A DNA stretch of 64,000 bases from Bacteroidota bacterium (lineage in GTDB: Bacteria; Bacteroidota; Bacteroidia; Bacteroidales; Prolixibacteraceae). Location: NCBI GenBank assembly GCA_023251435.1, contig JAHEYU010000017.1, forward strand, positions 18,993-82,992. The letters are read 5' to 3'. Made by a program: the position numbers and the translations under genes. Shown here piece by piece: positions 52,040-61,106 of the stretch. Under the pieces are notes generated by a model, which had not been told where the DNA came from, made no database searches, and saw only the letters and a program-made list of their open reading frames with translations. The number at the start of each line of letters is the position of its first letter. Within the stretch, counting starts at the first letter, position 1.

Positions 52040-52486
52040 TCAATTGTCTTCCGCGTACCATTCGGCAAACGAATTGGCTGTTTCGTATAAACGAACACTA
52101 AAAAGTTCGGTATGTTCAGGTAAAAGAAGTTTTACTTTTTCGGCGATATAGACCACCATATTTTCGGAAGTTGGCTGAAACGGAACAACCTGGTGCCGTT
52201 CGTACATCTGCCCAAGTGCGTTCAGTTTTTCGATATCTGCGTTTTCATTGATCATCAGTGAATGATCTAAATGCTTGACAATCTGATCCTGAATGAGTTT
52301 TTTCAGGATACTGAAGTCAATCACCATTCCATCTTTCGGACTTCCGCTCGATTGAATGGGTTCGCCAAGCACAGTAATTTGCAGTTTGTAGGAATGGCCG
52401 TGAATATTGCGGCAAAGCCCGTCGTAGTTGAGCAATGCATGCGACATTTCGAAGCCGAATTGTTTGGTAATACGAATTTTTGTCAT
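52040..52486 (-). CDS. queD: 6-carboxytetrahydropterin synthase-like protein (QueD/PTPS family)
   Basis: 148 residues from the ATG at 52486 (MTKIRITKQFGFEMSHAL); the longer in-frame ATG overlaps the ArsR gene. Zinc and catalytic motifs are present: the Cys in GLCRNIHGHSY with the HGH pair, FEMSHAL, and VRLYETANSFAEW. The family makes 6-carboxy-tetrahydropterin for queuosine, or related pterins. queC, queE and queF are not in the window. It starts 8 bp after the ArsR-type regulator. Confidence 0.92.
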   Translation of the reverse strand: MTKIRITKQFGFEMSHALLNYDGLCRNIHGHSYKLQITVLGEPIQSSGSPKDGMVIDFSILKKLIQDQIVKHLDHSLMINENADIEKLNALGQMYERHQVVPFQPTSENMVVYIAEKVKLLLPEHTELFSVRLYETANSFAEWYAEDN

Positions 52487-52494
52487 GTACGAAT

Positions 52495-52797
52495 TTATTC
52501 GCAGGTGCAGCGCTGCAAACAATCAATAATCTGGCTCAGGATGTCGTGTTTCAGATAGTAGGAGGTGTTTTTTCCTTCACGACGAGAGCAGAGTACACCT
52601 TTGTCTTTTAAAATACCCAAATGATGAGAAGTGGTAGATTGCTCAATACCGAGCAATTCATGTATTTCGGTTACTGTAAGTTTTTTACCTCCCTCCAGAT
52701 GCTTTAAAATGGCAATCCGCATTGGGTGAGCAATGGCTTTTAGCATGTTGGCCGCCATTTCCAGACGGTCGGTATCCAATTCCTGAATATTAATCAT
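52495..52797 (-). CDS. ArsR/SmtB-family regulator with C-terminal cysteine cluster
   Basis: 100 residues from the ATG at 52797 (MINIQELDTD). The winged helix is clear: MLKAIAHPMRIAILKHLEG, LLGIEQSTTSHHLGILKDKGVL, REGKNTSYYL. It ends CLQRCTCE, three cysteines within six residues, a probable metal or redox sensing site. Cotranscribed with queD (8 bp), so zinc-linked control of the zinc enzyme queD is possible but unproven. Confidence 0.9.
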   Translation of the reverse strand: MINIQELDTDRLEMAANMLKAIAHPMRIAILKHLEGGKKLTVTEIHELLGIEQSTTSHHLGILKDKGVLCSRREGKNTSYYLKHDILSQIIDCLQRCTCE

Positions 52798-53000
52798 GGC
52801 TGATGATTTTAACAGATGCAAATATATAAATATTTGACATTCAGTGAGTGAAAATTTTCGGTTAATATTTTGTTTAGAAAGATTACAGATAGAAAGAAAT
52901 TCAAGCCTTATCTTTCGTAGTTTTAGAAAAGTTCAATTCTTTTTCGTAGCAAAAAAAGTAATTTAATTTTCTATTTTTGAAACTCTTTAAAAATGTCTGA

Positions 53001-53975
53001 ATGACCTCTTTGGAAATCATCAAATTGCCCATACAGGAAGAACTGAAAAGCTTTGAAAAGTACTTCAAAGAAGCCATTAAAAGCGATGTTCCATTTCTTC
53101 AAATCATAATTCGTTATATCCTGAAAAAGAAAGGGAAGCAAATGCGTCCGATGTTTGTTTTTCTATCGGCCAAAATGTGCGGCGAATTTAACGGTACTAC
53201 CTATCTGGCAGCCTCTTCCATCGAATTATTGCACACTGCTACTTTATTGCACGACGATGTTGTGGACGAATCGTACGAGCGTCGGGGCAGTTTTTCCATC
53301 AATGCGCTCTGGAAAAACAAAATAGCCGTTTTGGTTGGTGATTTTATTCTTGGCCGTGGAATGCTCAATACGCTCGATCACAAGGAGTACCGTTTTTTGC
53401 ATCTGATTTCGCGTGCGGTAAAAGATATGAGCGAAGGTGAAATTCTGCAAATGCGAAAAAGCAGAAAACTTGATATTGACAATGAAATTTATTTCGAAAT
53501 TATCAGGAAGAAAACGGCTTCGTTAATTGCCACCAGCATGGCAATGGGGGCTGCTTCGGTTACAAAAGACGATGAAATTGTTGAGAAAATGTTTCAGATC
53601 GGGCTGGATGTTGGTATTGCCTTTCAGATAAAGGACGATATTTTCGACTATCAAAGCAAGGGAATACTCGGGAAACCTACCGGAAACGACATCAAAGAGA
53701 AAAAAATTACGCTACCGTTGCTTTATGTTCTGAATAATTGCAAATCAGGAGAAAGAAGCAGAATTCTTCAGTTAATCAAACGTAAAAATAAAAATCAGGC
53801 CAAAGTAAAAGAGCTGGTCGATTTGGTGGTGAGTCGCGGCGGATTGGAATATGCTGCCGAAAAAATGAATGAATTCCGCGAAAGAGCCATTGCCGGAATC
53901 ATGCAATTTCCTGAAAGTGAATCCAGAACAGCCCTCATTGAATTAGTAGATTATTCGACTACACGAAAGAAATAA
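53001..53975 (+). CDS. ispB: Long-chain polyprenyl diphosphate synthase
   Basis: 324 residues: first Asp-rich motif LHDDVVDESYERRG, second QIKDDIFDY, and KKGKQMRPMFVFL binding the substrate diphosphate. The small residues before the first motif suit a long-chain product (octa- or heptaprenyl, for menaquinone), but chain length is not decidable by eye. TATTTTTG (52972-52979) just upstream fits the -7 box. It converges on the carbonic-anhydrase-like gene with a 6-bp gap. Confidence 0.9.
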   Translation: MTSLEIIKLPIQEELKSFEKYFKEAIKSDVPFLQIIIRYILKKKGKQMRPMFVFLSAKMCGEFNGTTYLAASSIELLHTATLLHDDVVDESYERRGSFSINALWKNKIAVLVGDFILGRGMLNTLDHKEYRFLHLISRAVKDMSEGEILQMRKSRKLDIDNEIYFEIIRKKTASLIATSMAMGAASVTKDDEIVEKMFQIGLDVGIAFQIKDDIFDYQSKGILGKPTGNDIKEKKITLPLLYVLNNCKSGERSRILQLIKRKNKNQAKVKELVDLVVSRGGLEYAAEKMNEFRERAIAGIMQFPESESRTALIELVDYSTTRKK

Positions 53976-53981
53976 CTACTT

Positions 53982-54677
53982 TTATTTAACCTTCCGAAAC
54001 ACCTTTTGCGAGAAATAATTGGGCAAGGTTTCGTCAGTATTGATTACAATTCCGCCAAGAATGTAAACCGGAAAATCTGCCTGTAAAACTTTGTTGTTTA
54101 TAATCAACTTCAATATTTCATTTTCAATTTCGTCGTAAACCAAATGGGTAGTTTTCAGGATTGGAACTTTTGCCTTTCTAATTTCTTCGGCCATTGGTAA
54201 CAACCGAAGGGCAAGAAATTCTGGTTGAAACTCTGAATAATCAGCCGGATCGATCTGATGAATGGAAGAAGATAAAATATGATTCTGTACCATCATCAAT
54301 GCTCCGCAGGTATTGGTATGCCGGTGCTGTCCAACACGTTTTATCTTACCAACCTCGCCGGTTCTGGAAATGCCGATGTGGGAGCCAAATATAAACAGGG
54401 CTGCGCCGCCATCAGGAATATGGTCGGCAAAAGCGGACAGCCCTATATCGCCAACGAACGGATAACCTGCCAATCCGCCCATGATAAAAGTTCCTTGTGG
54501 TGAATGCAGATTCATTTTTGTCTGCTGATGATTCAGTTCGTCGAAACAAAAGGAAGTTGCCACTATAATCCGGTTCATTTCAATGCCTTCGCGTTCGGCA
54601 ATTTTTAGCACTGCAGAGTGCGAAGCTTCCGACATGGTCGAAAATTTATTAAAATACTGACTGATAATTTTTTGCAT
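53982..54677 (-). CDS. LCIB-type (theta) carbonic-anhydrase-like protein
   Basis: 231 residues resembling the LCIB_C_CA family, in which a zinc ion is held by Cys, His and Cys. Candidate ligands are Cys44 (ATSFCFDELN, with Asp46 and Glu47), His100 (FGSHIGIS) and Cys124 (TCGAL), with PDGGAAL and GKIKRVGQ as further family blocks. The label is by recall of motif pattern. It directly follows ppc (49 bp, same strand), which consumes bicarbonate, so conversion of CO2 to bicarbonate for PEP carboxylase is a natural inference. Confidence 0.78.
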   Translation of the reverse strand: MQKIISQYFNKFSTMSEASHSAVLKIAEREGIEMNRIIVATSFCFDELNHQQTKMNLHSPQGTFIMGGLAGYPFVGDIGLSAFADHIPDGGAALFIFGSHIGISRTGEVGKIKRVGQHRHTNTCGALMMVQNHILSSSIHQIDPADYSEFQPEFLALRLLPMAEEIRKAKVPILKTTHLVYDEIENEILKLIINNKVLQADFPVYILGGIVINTDETLPNYFSQKVFRKVK

Positions 54678-54726
54678 AAGTGTTTAATTATAAATGAAAT
54701 GTCCGTTTTTACGTTGGTGCAATTTG

Positions 54727-57492
54727 TTATCCGGTTGAACCCAGTGCATTAGCTACAGCATTGATAGTTTTTAATAAAATAATATTCTGACGATTGACAA
54801 CAACAGGATCTTCCGAATCTTTTTCATTTCGCCAGTGGCGTAGCGTGTTTACCTGCACCTGATGCATTAAATCCAATGCCACAGCCCTTAGCCGGGTCGA
54901 AAAATAATGATTTTTTCTTCTTTCCTCAAACGGCTTTTCGAGTAATTCAGCTAACAGGCTTTTCGTAAGTTGAAACTCGGATAAAATCATTGGCAAAATG
55001 TCATTCCTGATTTGGTCTTCTTCAATCAATGAAGCATAAAGTTCAATAATTTCAGGATCGGTTGCTGCCAGGCCCGAATCGACATTGGTTAAAATATACC
55101 GAAGCAATGGATGCGAAATTAGTAATTGTTTTAGCAAAGCATATTTTTCAGGATACTGTTCTTTCAGGAGTTGTAATGTACTGCCAACTCCATACCAGCT
55201 GGTAATATTTACGCGGCTTTGCGTCCAGCTAAAAACCCAGGGAATGGCGCGCAAATCGTTCAGGGTGCGCTGATTCGTCCGGCGCGATGGGCGGGATCCA
55301 ATTTTGCTGATTTCAATCACGTCAATGGGCGTTGCCTGTTCAAAAAACCGGATAAAACTGGGGTGTCGTGTAAGTGCATTGTAAGATGTAAAACTTTCGT
55401 GTGCCATAAACCCAACCAATTCAAACAATTCAGGATCGTGGTTGTGTGTGTTTAACAGGGTATTGCGCAACGTTCCTGAAGTTAGTAATTCCAGATTAAA
55501 CGCAGCGTTCACCTTGTTGGCATATTTTCGTTCGATGGTTTCACCTTGCTCGGTGAGCCGCAGTTTGCCGCACAACGATTCCGGCGGAAGGCTTTTCAAA
55601 AACCAGTGAATAGGGCCGGCGCCACGACTGATACTGCCTCCTTTTCCGTGGAAAAAACGAATGTCAACGCCGTGTTTTCGTCCAATTTTGGCCAATTCGT
55701 GTTGCGCTTCGTAGAGGTGCCAGAGACTCGACAGAATTCCGCCGTCTTTGTTGCTGTCGCTGTAACCAATCATTACTTCGCACACTGGTCGCGAATACCC
55801 TTTTCGCTGTGCTTGCAACTGTAGCGTATTTTGGGTGACCGGATGCGCCAAAAATTCATCCAGAATGGCTGGTGCTTGATGTAAATCGTCGATGGTTTCA
55901 AACAGCGGCACAACCGGCAACTGACAGGCCGGTCCTGACTCTGTTTTTACATACAAACCGGCTTCGCGGGCAAGCAGGTAAAAGGTAAATAAATCATCCA
56001 CTTTTTTGGTCATGCTAACAATCATGGAGCCCAGTGCATTGGGGCCGTATTTTCGGATGTGTCCGTCCAAAACACCTAAATAACCCAAAGCAATAGTCGT
56101 TTCAGGAATATTTCCGGAGTAGTTATGGGTAAAAGGACGGTAAAGATTTAATTCCTGAAGCAGAAACTTTTTATCTACCGATCCTTCATCATTTATTGAA
56201 TAATTGGTATCGTCGATATCTTCCAGAAGTCCGATAATGGCTTTCCGGTAAAATTCGCTGTTTTGGCGGATATCCAGATGTGCCAGGTGAAAACCAAAAT
56301 GCTGTACAAAACGCAGCGCCTTGTTTACTTCGTTGATGGCCAGCATGGGTGCGCCCCAGGTGGAAAGTGCCCGAAGCAGCATTTCCAGATCGCTAATTAA
56401 CTGGCCGGAATTTGAATAAATCCAATCTCCCTTAGAAAAATCGATAATCCCTGAATTGGTTTGCTTTACCGGAAGTTTTTCAATCAGAAGAATAACAAAC
56501 TGTTTAAATGGTTCTCTCGACGCAGAAGTGAATTGCAGGTGCTCCGAAATTCCCGGAATTTGATTTTTAAGCAGTACTATTAATTCCTGAAATTCATCAG
56601 TTAAAGTACTTTTTGAAGTGTAAATACTCAGGCTATCAGCAAGGGTGTGCAGTCGTTTTCCAACCAAATTCAGTGCCTCTGTCCGCAACCGTTCCAAAGT
56701 GTATTTTGTAATTTCAGGAGTCACCAATGGATGCCCGTCACGGTCGCCACCAACCCACGAACCCAGACTAATTTTGGGCATCGACCGGTAGTTTTGCAAC
56801 GATTCGGGTTGGAATCCTGCTTCATTCCAGGCTTGTATCAAGGTCCGGTCGTGCAGTTCAAACACATCGGGAAAAACTTTGGTGAGGTAGTGCAAAACAT
56901 TTTCGAGTTCGGTTTCCACCTGCGGTTTTTCGAGGTAAATATCGTCGATAAACCAAAGCCGGGTTAGCAATTCCTTGATACCCGACCGGATCTGAACGCG
57001 TTCAAAAGTCGTGTAAACCGGATTTTCGAGCATAACCAGTTGTAGGTACAGTTCGCGGTAATATTTCAGCACTACCGTCCTTTTGGCCTCGGTCGGATGC
57101 GCAGTCATTACTGGTTCAATTTCGAGTTGAGAAAGCGCTGCAACAATTTCTGCTTGCGGAATACCTGATTTTTTCAATTCCGAAAAAGTATGTGCCCAGC
57201 TTCCGTTAACACTTTGGGAACCTTGCCGTTGTTGTTTTCCTCGTCGGCTTTGAACAGCCCAGTTTACTTCGCATAAATTTAGCAACTGAAAACAAATGGA
57301 ATACAGGTGAATGGTCTTCTGCTCGTGTTCAGGTTTAGGAGTAGAAACCTGTGTATTGAGCCAGGGAATATAGGTTACAAGTTCTGTTTCGTTATTGGCT
57401 TCGAGAACTTCGGCAAAACATTGCAGTAAAAAATGAAGGTCGGAATAAGGTTTGCCTATTTCCTGAATATTTTCCTTTAGAACAGGGTGCAT
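54727..57492 (-). CDS. ppc: Phosphoenolpyruvate carboxylase
   Basis: 921 residues, full length. PVMTAHPTEAKRTVV carries the catalytic His132, GSWVGGDRDGHPLVT and FHGKGGSISRGAGPIHWF bind PEP, GYSDSNKDGG is conserved, and the C-terminus ends in TG, as in the allosteric family. It forms oxaloacetate from PEP and bicarbonate. The loop GKGGSISRGAGP differs from the proteobacterial GRGGSIGRGGGP. It is first in a two-gene unit with the LCIB-type protein. Confidence 0.96.
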   Translation of the reverse strand: MHPVLKENIQEIGKPYSDLHFLLQCFAEVLEANNETELVTYIPWLNTQVSTPKPEHEQKTIHLYSICFQLLNLCEVNWAVQSRRGKQQRQGSQSVNGSWAHTFSELKKSGIPQAEIVAALSQLEIEPVMTAHPTEAKRTVVLKYYRELYLQLVMLENPVYTTFERVQIRSGIKELLTRLWFIDDIYLEKPQVETELENVLHYLTKVFPDVFELHDRTLIQAWNEAGFQPESLQNYRSMPKISLGSWVGGDRDGHPLVTPEITKYTLERLRTEALNLVGKRLHTLADSLSIYTSKSTLTDEFQELIVLLKNQIPGISEHLQFTSASREPFKQFVILLIEKLPVKQTNSGIIDFSKGDWIYSNSGQLISDLEMLLRALSTWGAPMLAINEVNKALRFVQHFGFHLAHLDIRQNSEFYRKAIIGLLEDIDDTNYSINDEGSVDKKFLLQELNLYRPFTHNYSGNIPETTIALGYLGVLDGHIRKYGPNALGSMIVSMTKKVDDLFTFYLLAREAGLYVKTESGPACQLPVVPLFETIDDLHQAPAILDEFLAHPVTQNTLQLQAQRKGYSRPVCEVMIGYSDSNKDGGILSSLWHLYEAQHELAKIGRKHGVDIRFFHGKGGSISRGAGPIHWFLKSLPPESLCGKLRLTEQGETIERKYANKVNAAFNLELLTSGTLRNTLLNTHNHDPELFELVGFMAHESFTSYNALTRHPSFIRFFEQATPIDVIEISKIGSRPSRRTNQRTLNDLRAIPWVFSWTQSRVNITSWYGVGSTLQLLKEQYPEKYALLKQLLISHPLLRYILTNVDSGLAATDPEIIELYASLIEEDQIRNDILPMILSEFQLTKSLLAELLEKPFEERRKNHYFSTRLRAVALDLMHQVQVNTLRHWRNEKDSEDPVVVNRQNIILLKTINAVANALGSTG

Positions 57493-57576
57493 ATCAACAG
57501 TTTTTTACTTAAACAGTCAGGATGAAATTATTGTTGAGGAAAGTATGATAACAGCGAGTTAAAATTCGTTGCGATT

Positions 57577-58410
57577 CTACTCCGAGCTTTCAGGGATTTG
57601 TCTGATTTTCTTAGCATTTAGCGGTGAAACGATGCTTTTCCCAATATTTGCTTCAATCTCTTTGCGGGTATTGCCAACAATTGAACCTCCACGCGCCGCG
57701 ACTTTTCTGTTTTCTTCCGGGGTTTTGGGCTGATGTTGTTTCGAAATCTCGGTTGTCGTAGCTTCTGCAAGCGTATTAAGCGCCAATTCGAGGTTCGTCA
57801 TATTGTCCCGAAGGCTTTCTTTTTTTAGGCTTTTCAGTTGTTTGTATTGTTTGGTGGTTAATCCCGACCAGCCATGGGTAATAATATCGGTTAAGGTCGC
57901 ATATTCCTGACCTTGTTTTACTCCCCGATGCTCCCATTCGTCCGTCAGCTCCTTGCGGACTTCAATACTTTTAAGCCGTTGATTGATCCAGTTGGTTGAA
58001 TAACCTTTCCGATGGTAATATTCCAGCATCCGGTCGATTCCAAGTTCAGGATCGTCCATTTCGTCTAACCGCTCGCGGGCTACTTCGGCCAACCACAGTT
58101 TGAACGGTTCAGCTTTTGGCGATGGAATGGATTGGATTAGCCTGAAAAGTTGCTCCACATCAGCAACATCGGTTTTATAGAACTTCCCGTCTGCGGATTG
58201 CATTTTCAGTTGACTACAATTTGTAGCCAACTGACTTCCTTCCTTTTTGAGTCGTGTTTTTAATACACTCCAATATTTGCGGGCGTTAGGGCTATCCGTT
58301 AGTATTTCAATGACATCAATGATGGACAAAAACCATTTTTCCTGTTCTCCATCCCAAATGGTGCGAACTTTTTTATCTTCAAATAGCTTTAATGCGTCTT
58401 TCCGGGTCAT
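57577..58410 (-). CDS. BRO-N domain protein (antirepressor/DinD-like)
   Basis: 277 residues. The N-terminal BRO-N domain (about 1-120: KVRTIWDGEQEKWFLSIIDVIEILT, DVADVEQLFRLIQSIPSPKAEPFKLWLAEVA, both noted by their cores WFLSIIDVIE and PSPKAEPFKLWLAEVA) is followed by a helical C-terminal region (TLTDIITHGWSGLTTKQYKQ). The layout fits chromosomal DNA-damage-inducible protein D and phage antirepressors. No other phage genes are near. An operator-like inverted repeat lies between the promoter and the start. Confidence 0.85.
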   Translation of the reverse strand: MTRKDALKLFEDKKVRTIWDGEQEKWFLSIIDVIEILTDSPNARKYWSVLKTRLKKEGSQLATNCSQLKMQSADGKFYKTDVADVEQLFRLIQSIPSPKAEPFKLWLAEVARERLDEMDDPELGIDRMLEYYHRKGYSTNWINQRLKSIEVRKELTDEWEHRGVKQGQEYATLTDIITHGWSGLTTKQYKQLKSLKKESLRDNMTNLELALNTLAEATTTEISKQHQPKTPEENRKVAARGGSIVGNTRKEIEANIGKSIVSPLNAKKIRQIPESSE

Positions 58411-58423
58411 TTTGATTTGATTT

Positions 58424-58449
58424 TAATCAGACTGATTATTTCAAATATA
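58424..58449 (-). promoter_or_regulatory. Promoter and candidate operator of the BRO-N gene
   Basis: On the minus strand, TATATTTG (58442-58449) fits the -7 box. TAATCA-GAC-TGATTA (58424-58438), an inverted repeat with a 3-bp spacer, lies between it and the ATG at 58410. The spacing suits repression by the gene's own product or an SOS-type regulator, but the sequence is not a LexA box known to me. Confidence 0.5.
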
Positions 58450-58475
58450 GCAATCTTTCAGGAATTTATGGACAC

Positions 58476-58508
58476 AAAAAAAGCTGTCTGCATCAGGCAA
58501 ACAGCTTT
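58476..58508 (-). terminator. Terminator of tpx
   Basis: On the minus strand AAAGCTGT pairs with ACAGCTTT (inner CTG/CAG) and is followed by a T run. It lies 25 bp after the tpx stop. Confidence 0.85.
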
Positions 58509-58532
58509 CTGAAATGTCGTATGTTTTTCGTT

Positions 58533-59033
58533 CTATTTCAACGAAGCTAAAGCTGCATCGTAATTGGGTTCGTCAACAATTTCAGGAACTTGCTGACTGT
58601 AAACAACCTGATGATTTTCATCCAATACAACTACCGAACGTGAGTGCAAATTGGCCAACGGACCGGTTGAAATTTCCAACTGATAATCTTTACCGAATTT
58701 GCCAGTTGCGAAATCCGAAACAGTGATGGCATTTGTGATGCCTTCAGTTCCGCAGAAACGAGCCTGGGCAAAAGGTAAATCGCGCGAAATACAAAGCACT
58801 TTGGTATTTTCCAGATCGGCAGCCAGTTTGTTGAACTGACGAACAGAAGCCGCGCAAGTTCCGGTATCCAGACTTGGAAAAATATTCAGAACAAGTCGTT
58901 GTCCGGTGAAATCTTTAAGCGAAACTTTTGATAAGTCGTTTTTAATCAATTCGAATTCAGGAGCTTTTGTTCCTTTTGCAGGCAGTTCACCTATGGTTTG
59001 AATTGCATTTCCTTTGAGCGTAATATTTGCCAT
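58533..59033 (-). CDS. tpx: Thiol peroxidase (Tpx)
   Basis: 166 residues, the usual Tpx length. PSLDTGTCAASVRQFN carries the peroxidatic Cys with its Thr, and ARFCGTEG carries the resolving Cys; SLDT is diagnostic for Tpx within the peroxiredoxins. It reduces hydroperoxides with thioredoxin. The final SLK tail is complete. It is monocistronic with a strong terminator. Confidence 0.95.
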   Translation of the reverse strand: MANITLKGNAIQTIGELPAKGTKAPEFELIKNDLSKVSLKDFTGQRLVLNIFPSLDTGTCAASVRQFNKLAADLENTKVLCISRDLPFAQARFCGTEGITNAITVSDFATGKFGKDYQLEISTGPLANLHSRSVVVLDENHQVVYSQQVPEIVDEPNYDAALASLK

Positions 59034-59084
59034 AATTAATTGTTTTAATGAAAATTGATTTTTGATTCTTAAAACAGCTTTAAA

Positions 59085-59939
59085 CTAAAAATGTTTTACC
59101 GGACTGCCTGTAATTTTTTCGAGCAGGTTATTGGCCAAACGGCTGGCTCCGATGCGGAAGAGTTCGGGCGTTAGCCATTCATTTCCCAGAATTTCCTGAA
59201 CAATAGTAAGATAGAGGATCGCATCTTCAGGCGTAACAATCCCACCGGCTGGTTTAAACCCGATTTTCTGATCGGTTTCCTCAAAATGCTGTTTGATGGC
59301 CAGACACATCACAAATGCAGCTTCAGGACTGGCAGCCTGTGGCAATTTGCCGGTTGAAGTTTTGATGAAATTGGCTCCGGCAGAGATGGCCAGCATGGAT
59401 GCCTGCCAGATTTGATCAACATTCAGCACTCCGGTTTCCAGAATCACTTTCAGGTGGGCATCGCCAATGACTTTTTTAATGGCTGAAATTTCGTTGGTAC
59501 AGGTTTCGAAATGGCCTTCAAGAAAAGCCCACAATGGTAAAACGATGTCGATTTCGTTTGCACCGGCAACAACCGCCAGTTGAGCTTCTTCGATTTTAAG
59601 TTTTGTAAATGTCATTGATGACGGAAACCCTCCGGCAACAGCGGCGATTTTAACATTCGGAACGTTTAGCGTGCTCTTTACTGTGTGAGCCATGTTAGGG
59701 TAAACACAAAGGGCAGCCACATTTTTAATTCCGGGAAATTCCGCAGGAAAGCTGTTCACTTTTTCAGTGAATGCAGTTACCGAACTGACGGTATCAGTTG
59801 AATTCAGGGTAGTGAGGTCGATGCAGGAAAGCGCCTTTTCGAACATTTCTTTGGTTAAATTTTTTGAGGCGTTTTCGCGGATTGCTTCCAGTTCAGATTG
59901 GATATCTGAAAGGGACAATGGGCAGGTTTCGATGGACAT
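59085..59939 (-). CDS. deoC: Deoxyribose-phosphate aldolase
   Basis: 284 residues. Class I aldolase TIM barrel: KVILETGVL, the Schiff-base lysine in GANFIKTSTGK, and GFKPAGGI with a second conserved lysine. It cleaves deoxyribose 5-phosphate to glyceraldehyde 3-phosphate and acetaldehyde. The N-terminal helical extension of about 35 residues makes it longer than the 220-residue short form and like the longer E. coli group. No deoA, deoB or deoD is adjacent. Confidence 0.95.
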   Translation of the reverse strand: MSIETCPLSLSDIQSELEAIRENASKNLTKEMFEKALSCIDLTTLNSTDTVSSVTAFTEKVNSFPAEFPGIKNVAALCVYPNMAHTVKSTLNVPNVKIAAVAGGFPSSMTFTKLKIEEAQLAVVAGANEIDIVLPLWAFLEGHFETCTNEISAIKKVIGDAHLKVILETGVLNVDQIWQASMLAISAGANFIKTSTGKLPQAASPEAAFVMCLAIKQHFEETDQKIGFKPAGGIVTPEDAILYLTIVQEILGNEWLTPELFRIGASRLANNLLEKITGSPVKHF

Positions 59940-60050
59940 ATAAAATGAGTTTAAAGTTTGACGTTCAATGTTTAAAGTTTTATCTAATCAGCAGTTTTGT
60001 ATCAGATTCAAGGCTCAACTTTGAACTTTAAACCTATAACTTTAAACTGT

Positions 60051-60392
60051 TCACTTGAGTTTTTCATTGTTCTGATGCCGGTCTTTGTCGCGGGTGGTTT
60101 TTTTCTCCATGTTTTTCAGGAATGCCTCGTTCAGATCGACACCGGTTTGATTGGCAAGACAAATCAGAACCCACAGCACATCGGCCATTTCGTCTCCTAA
60201 GTCTTTTCCTTCGTCCGATTTTTTAAACGACTGATCGCCGTATGTTCTGGCCATAATTCGCGCCAGTTCGCCCACTTCTTCAGTCAGGATGGCCAGGTTG
60301 GTCAACTCGCTGAAATAGCGCACTCCGATGGTTTTTATCCACTGATCCACCATTTCCTGGGCTTCGGATAGGGTGATTTTATTTGTTTGCAT
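60051..60392 (-). CDS. MazG-like nucleotide pyrophosphohydrolase
   Basis: 113 residues. The EVGELARIMARTYGDQSF block with the ExxE(12-28)ExxD metal-binding arrangement (EEVGEL then DLGDEMADVLW) identifies the all-alpha NTP pyrophosphohydrolase fold. Members remove non-canonical nucleotides. It is a single-domain version, unlike E. coli MazG with two. It lies 16 bp upstream-adjacent to the membrane protein gene, on the same strand, probably one transcript. Confidence 0.88.
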   Translation of the reverse strand: MQTNKITLSEAQEMVDQWIKTIGVRYFSELTNLAILTEEVGELARIMARTYGDQSFKKSDEGKDLGDEMADVLWVLICLANQTGVDLNEAFLKNMEKKTTRDKDRHQNNEKLK

Positions 60393-60408
60393 GAATTTTA
60401 ATTTTTGT

Positions 60409-61014
60409 TTAATTATGAATTGATGATTCTACGTTTTTGATGTTTTTCCAGACCTGATAAATTTTCCAGTTAAAATTCCAAAATAATAGAATGCTTACAA
60501 AAAGAACGGGAATCTTGAAGTAATCCCAATAAAGCTTATTTTTTGGAAAAACGCCATGATCAGCAAAAAACATTAGCATTCCTGTTGTCATAATAATAAC
60601 AGTCGGAATAATAATCCAATAGGGTTTAAACCGGTGATAATTTAAATCATTGATCTGCATTTTTAATGTATTATTCAATTGATTGTTAAATGAAAAATCG
60701 GAATTCAGTAAATTTTTACGATGTTTTGAAAGTAAAAAATCAATAGAAGAGAAATGTGCACCAAGGGATATTGTCATAGTCATAAAAGCAAAAAAGGCAG
60801 ATTTTGACCACCTGCTCCCATAACTGCTAAAATCCAGCAAGGCCAAAATGGTTATGAGAATTAAAAAAATCAGAACAAAATTTGCTAATGAATAACTAAA
60901 AATACCAAAAATGCGAGTCGATTTTATTCGCTTTTCAAGTGATTGGTCTGCCTTTCCGGTAGTTGTTTTCAAAGACTTTATAATCTCAATCCTTTCTTCA
61001 ATTTGTGAATTCAT
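60409..61014 (-). CDS. Hypothetical four-helix membrane protein
   Basis: About 201 residues from the ATG at 61014 (MNSQIEERIEI); a start 10 codons earlier is possible. Two pairs of hydrophobic helices lie near 41-65 and 71-90, and 134-155 and 168-187, separated by a polar loop (FLLSKHRKNLLNSDFSFNNQ). An N-terminal coiled segment precedes. No family recognised. It lies between a MazG-like gene and dtd; no functional link is visible. Confidence 0.65.
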   Translation of the reverse strand: MNSQIEERIEIIKSLKTTTGKADQSLEKRIKSTRIFGIFSYSLANFVLIFLILITILALLDFSSYGSRWSKSAFFAFMTMTISLGAHFSSIDFLLSKHRKNLLNSDFSFNNQLNNTLKMQINDLNYHRFKPYWIIIPTVIIMTTGMLMFFADHGVFPKNKLYWDYFKIPVLFVSILLFWNFNWKIYQVWKNIKNVESSIHN

Positions 61015-61070
61015 GACTTGTATTTTTTTTATTAATTTAGGCAATTCCCTTCAATATGCAATCGCCAAAA

Positions 61071-61106
61071 CTTTCCCCCATTTGGGGGAATTAGAAGGGG
61101 GCTTTA
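61071..61106. repeat. Inverted copy of the AGCCCCCTTC palindromic repeat, at the dtd 3' end
   Basis: CTTTCCCCCATTTGGGGGAATTAG-AAGGGGGCTTTAG matches, in reverse, the element at 37027-37060. The repeat supplies the last four codons (Lys-Ala-Pro-Phe) and the stop codon of dtd. Confidence 0.7.

Noticed and set aside
57577-58410. Prophage around the BRO-N gene
   Set aside because: Flanking genes (ppc, tpx, deoC) are ordinary housekeeping genes; no integrase, terminase or structural gene is present.
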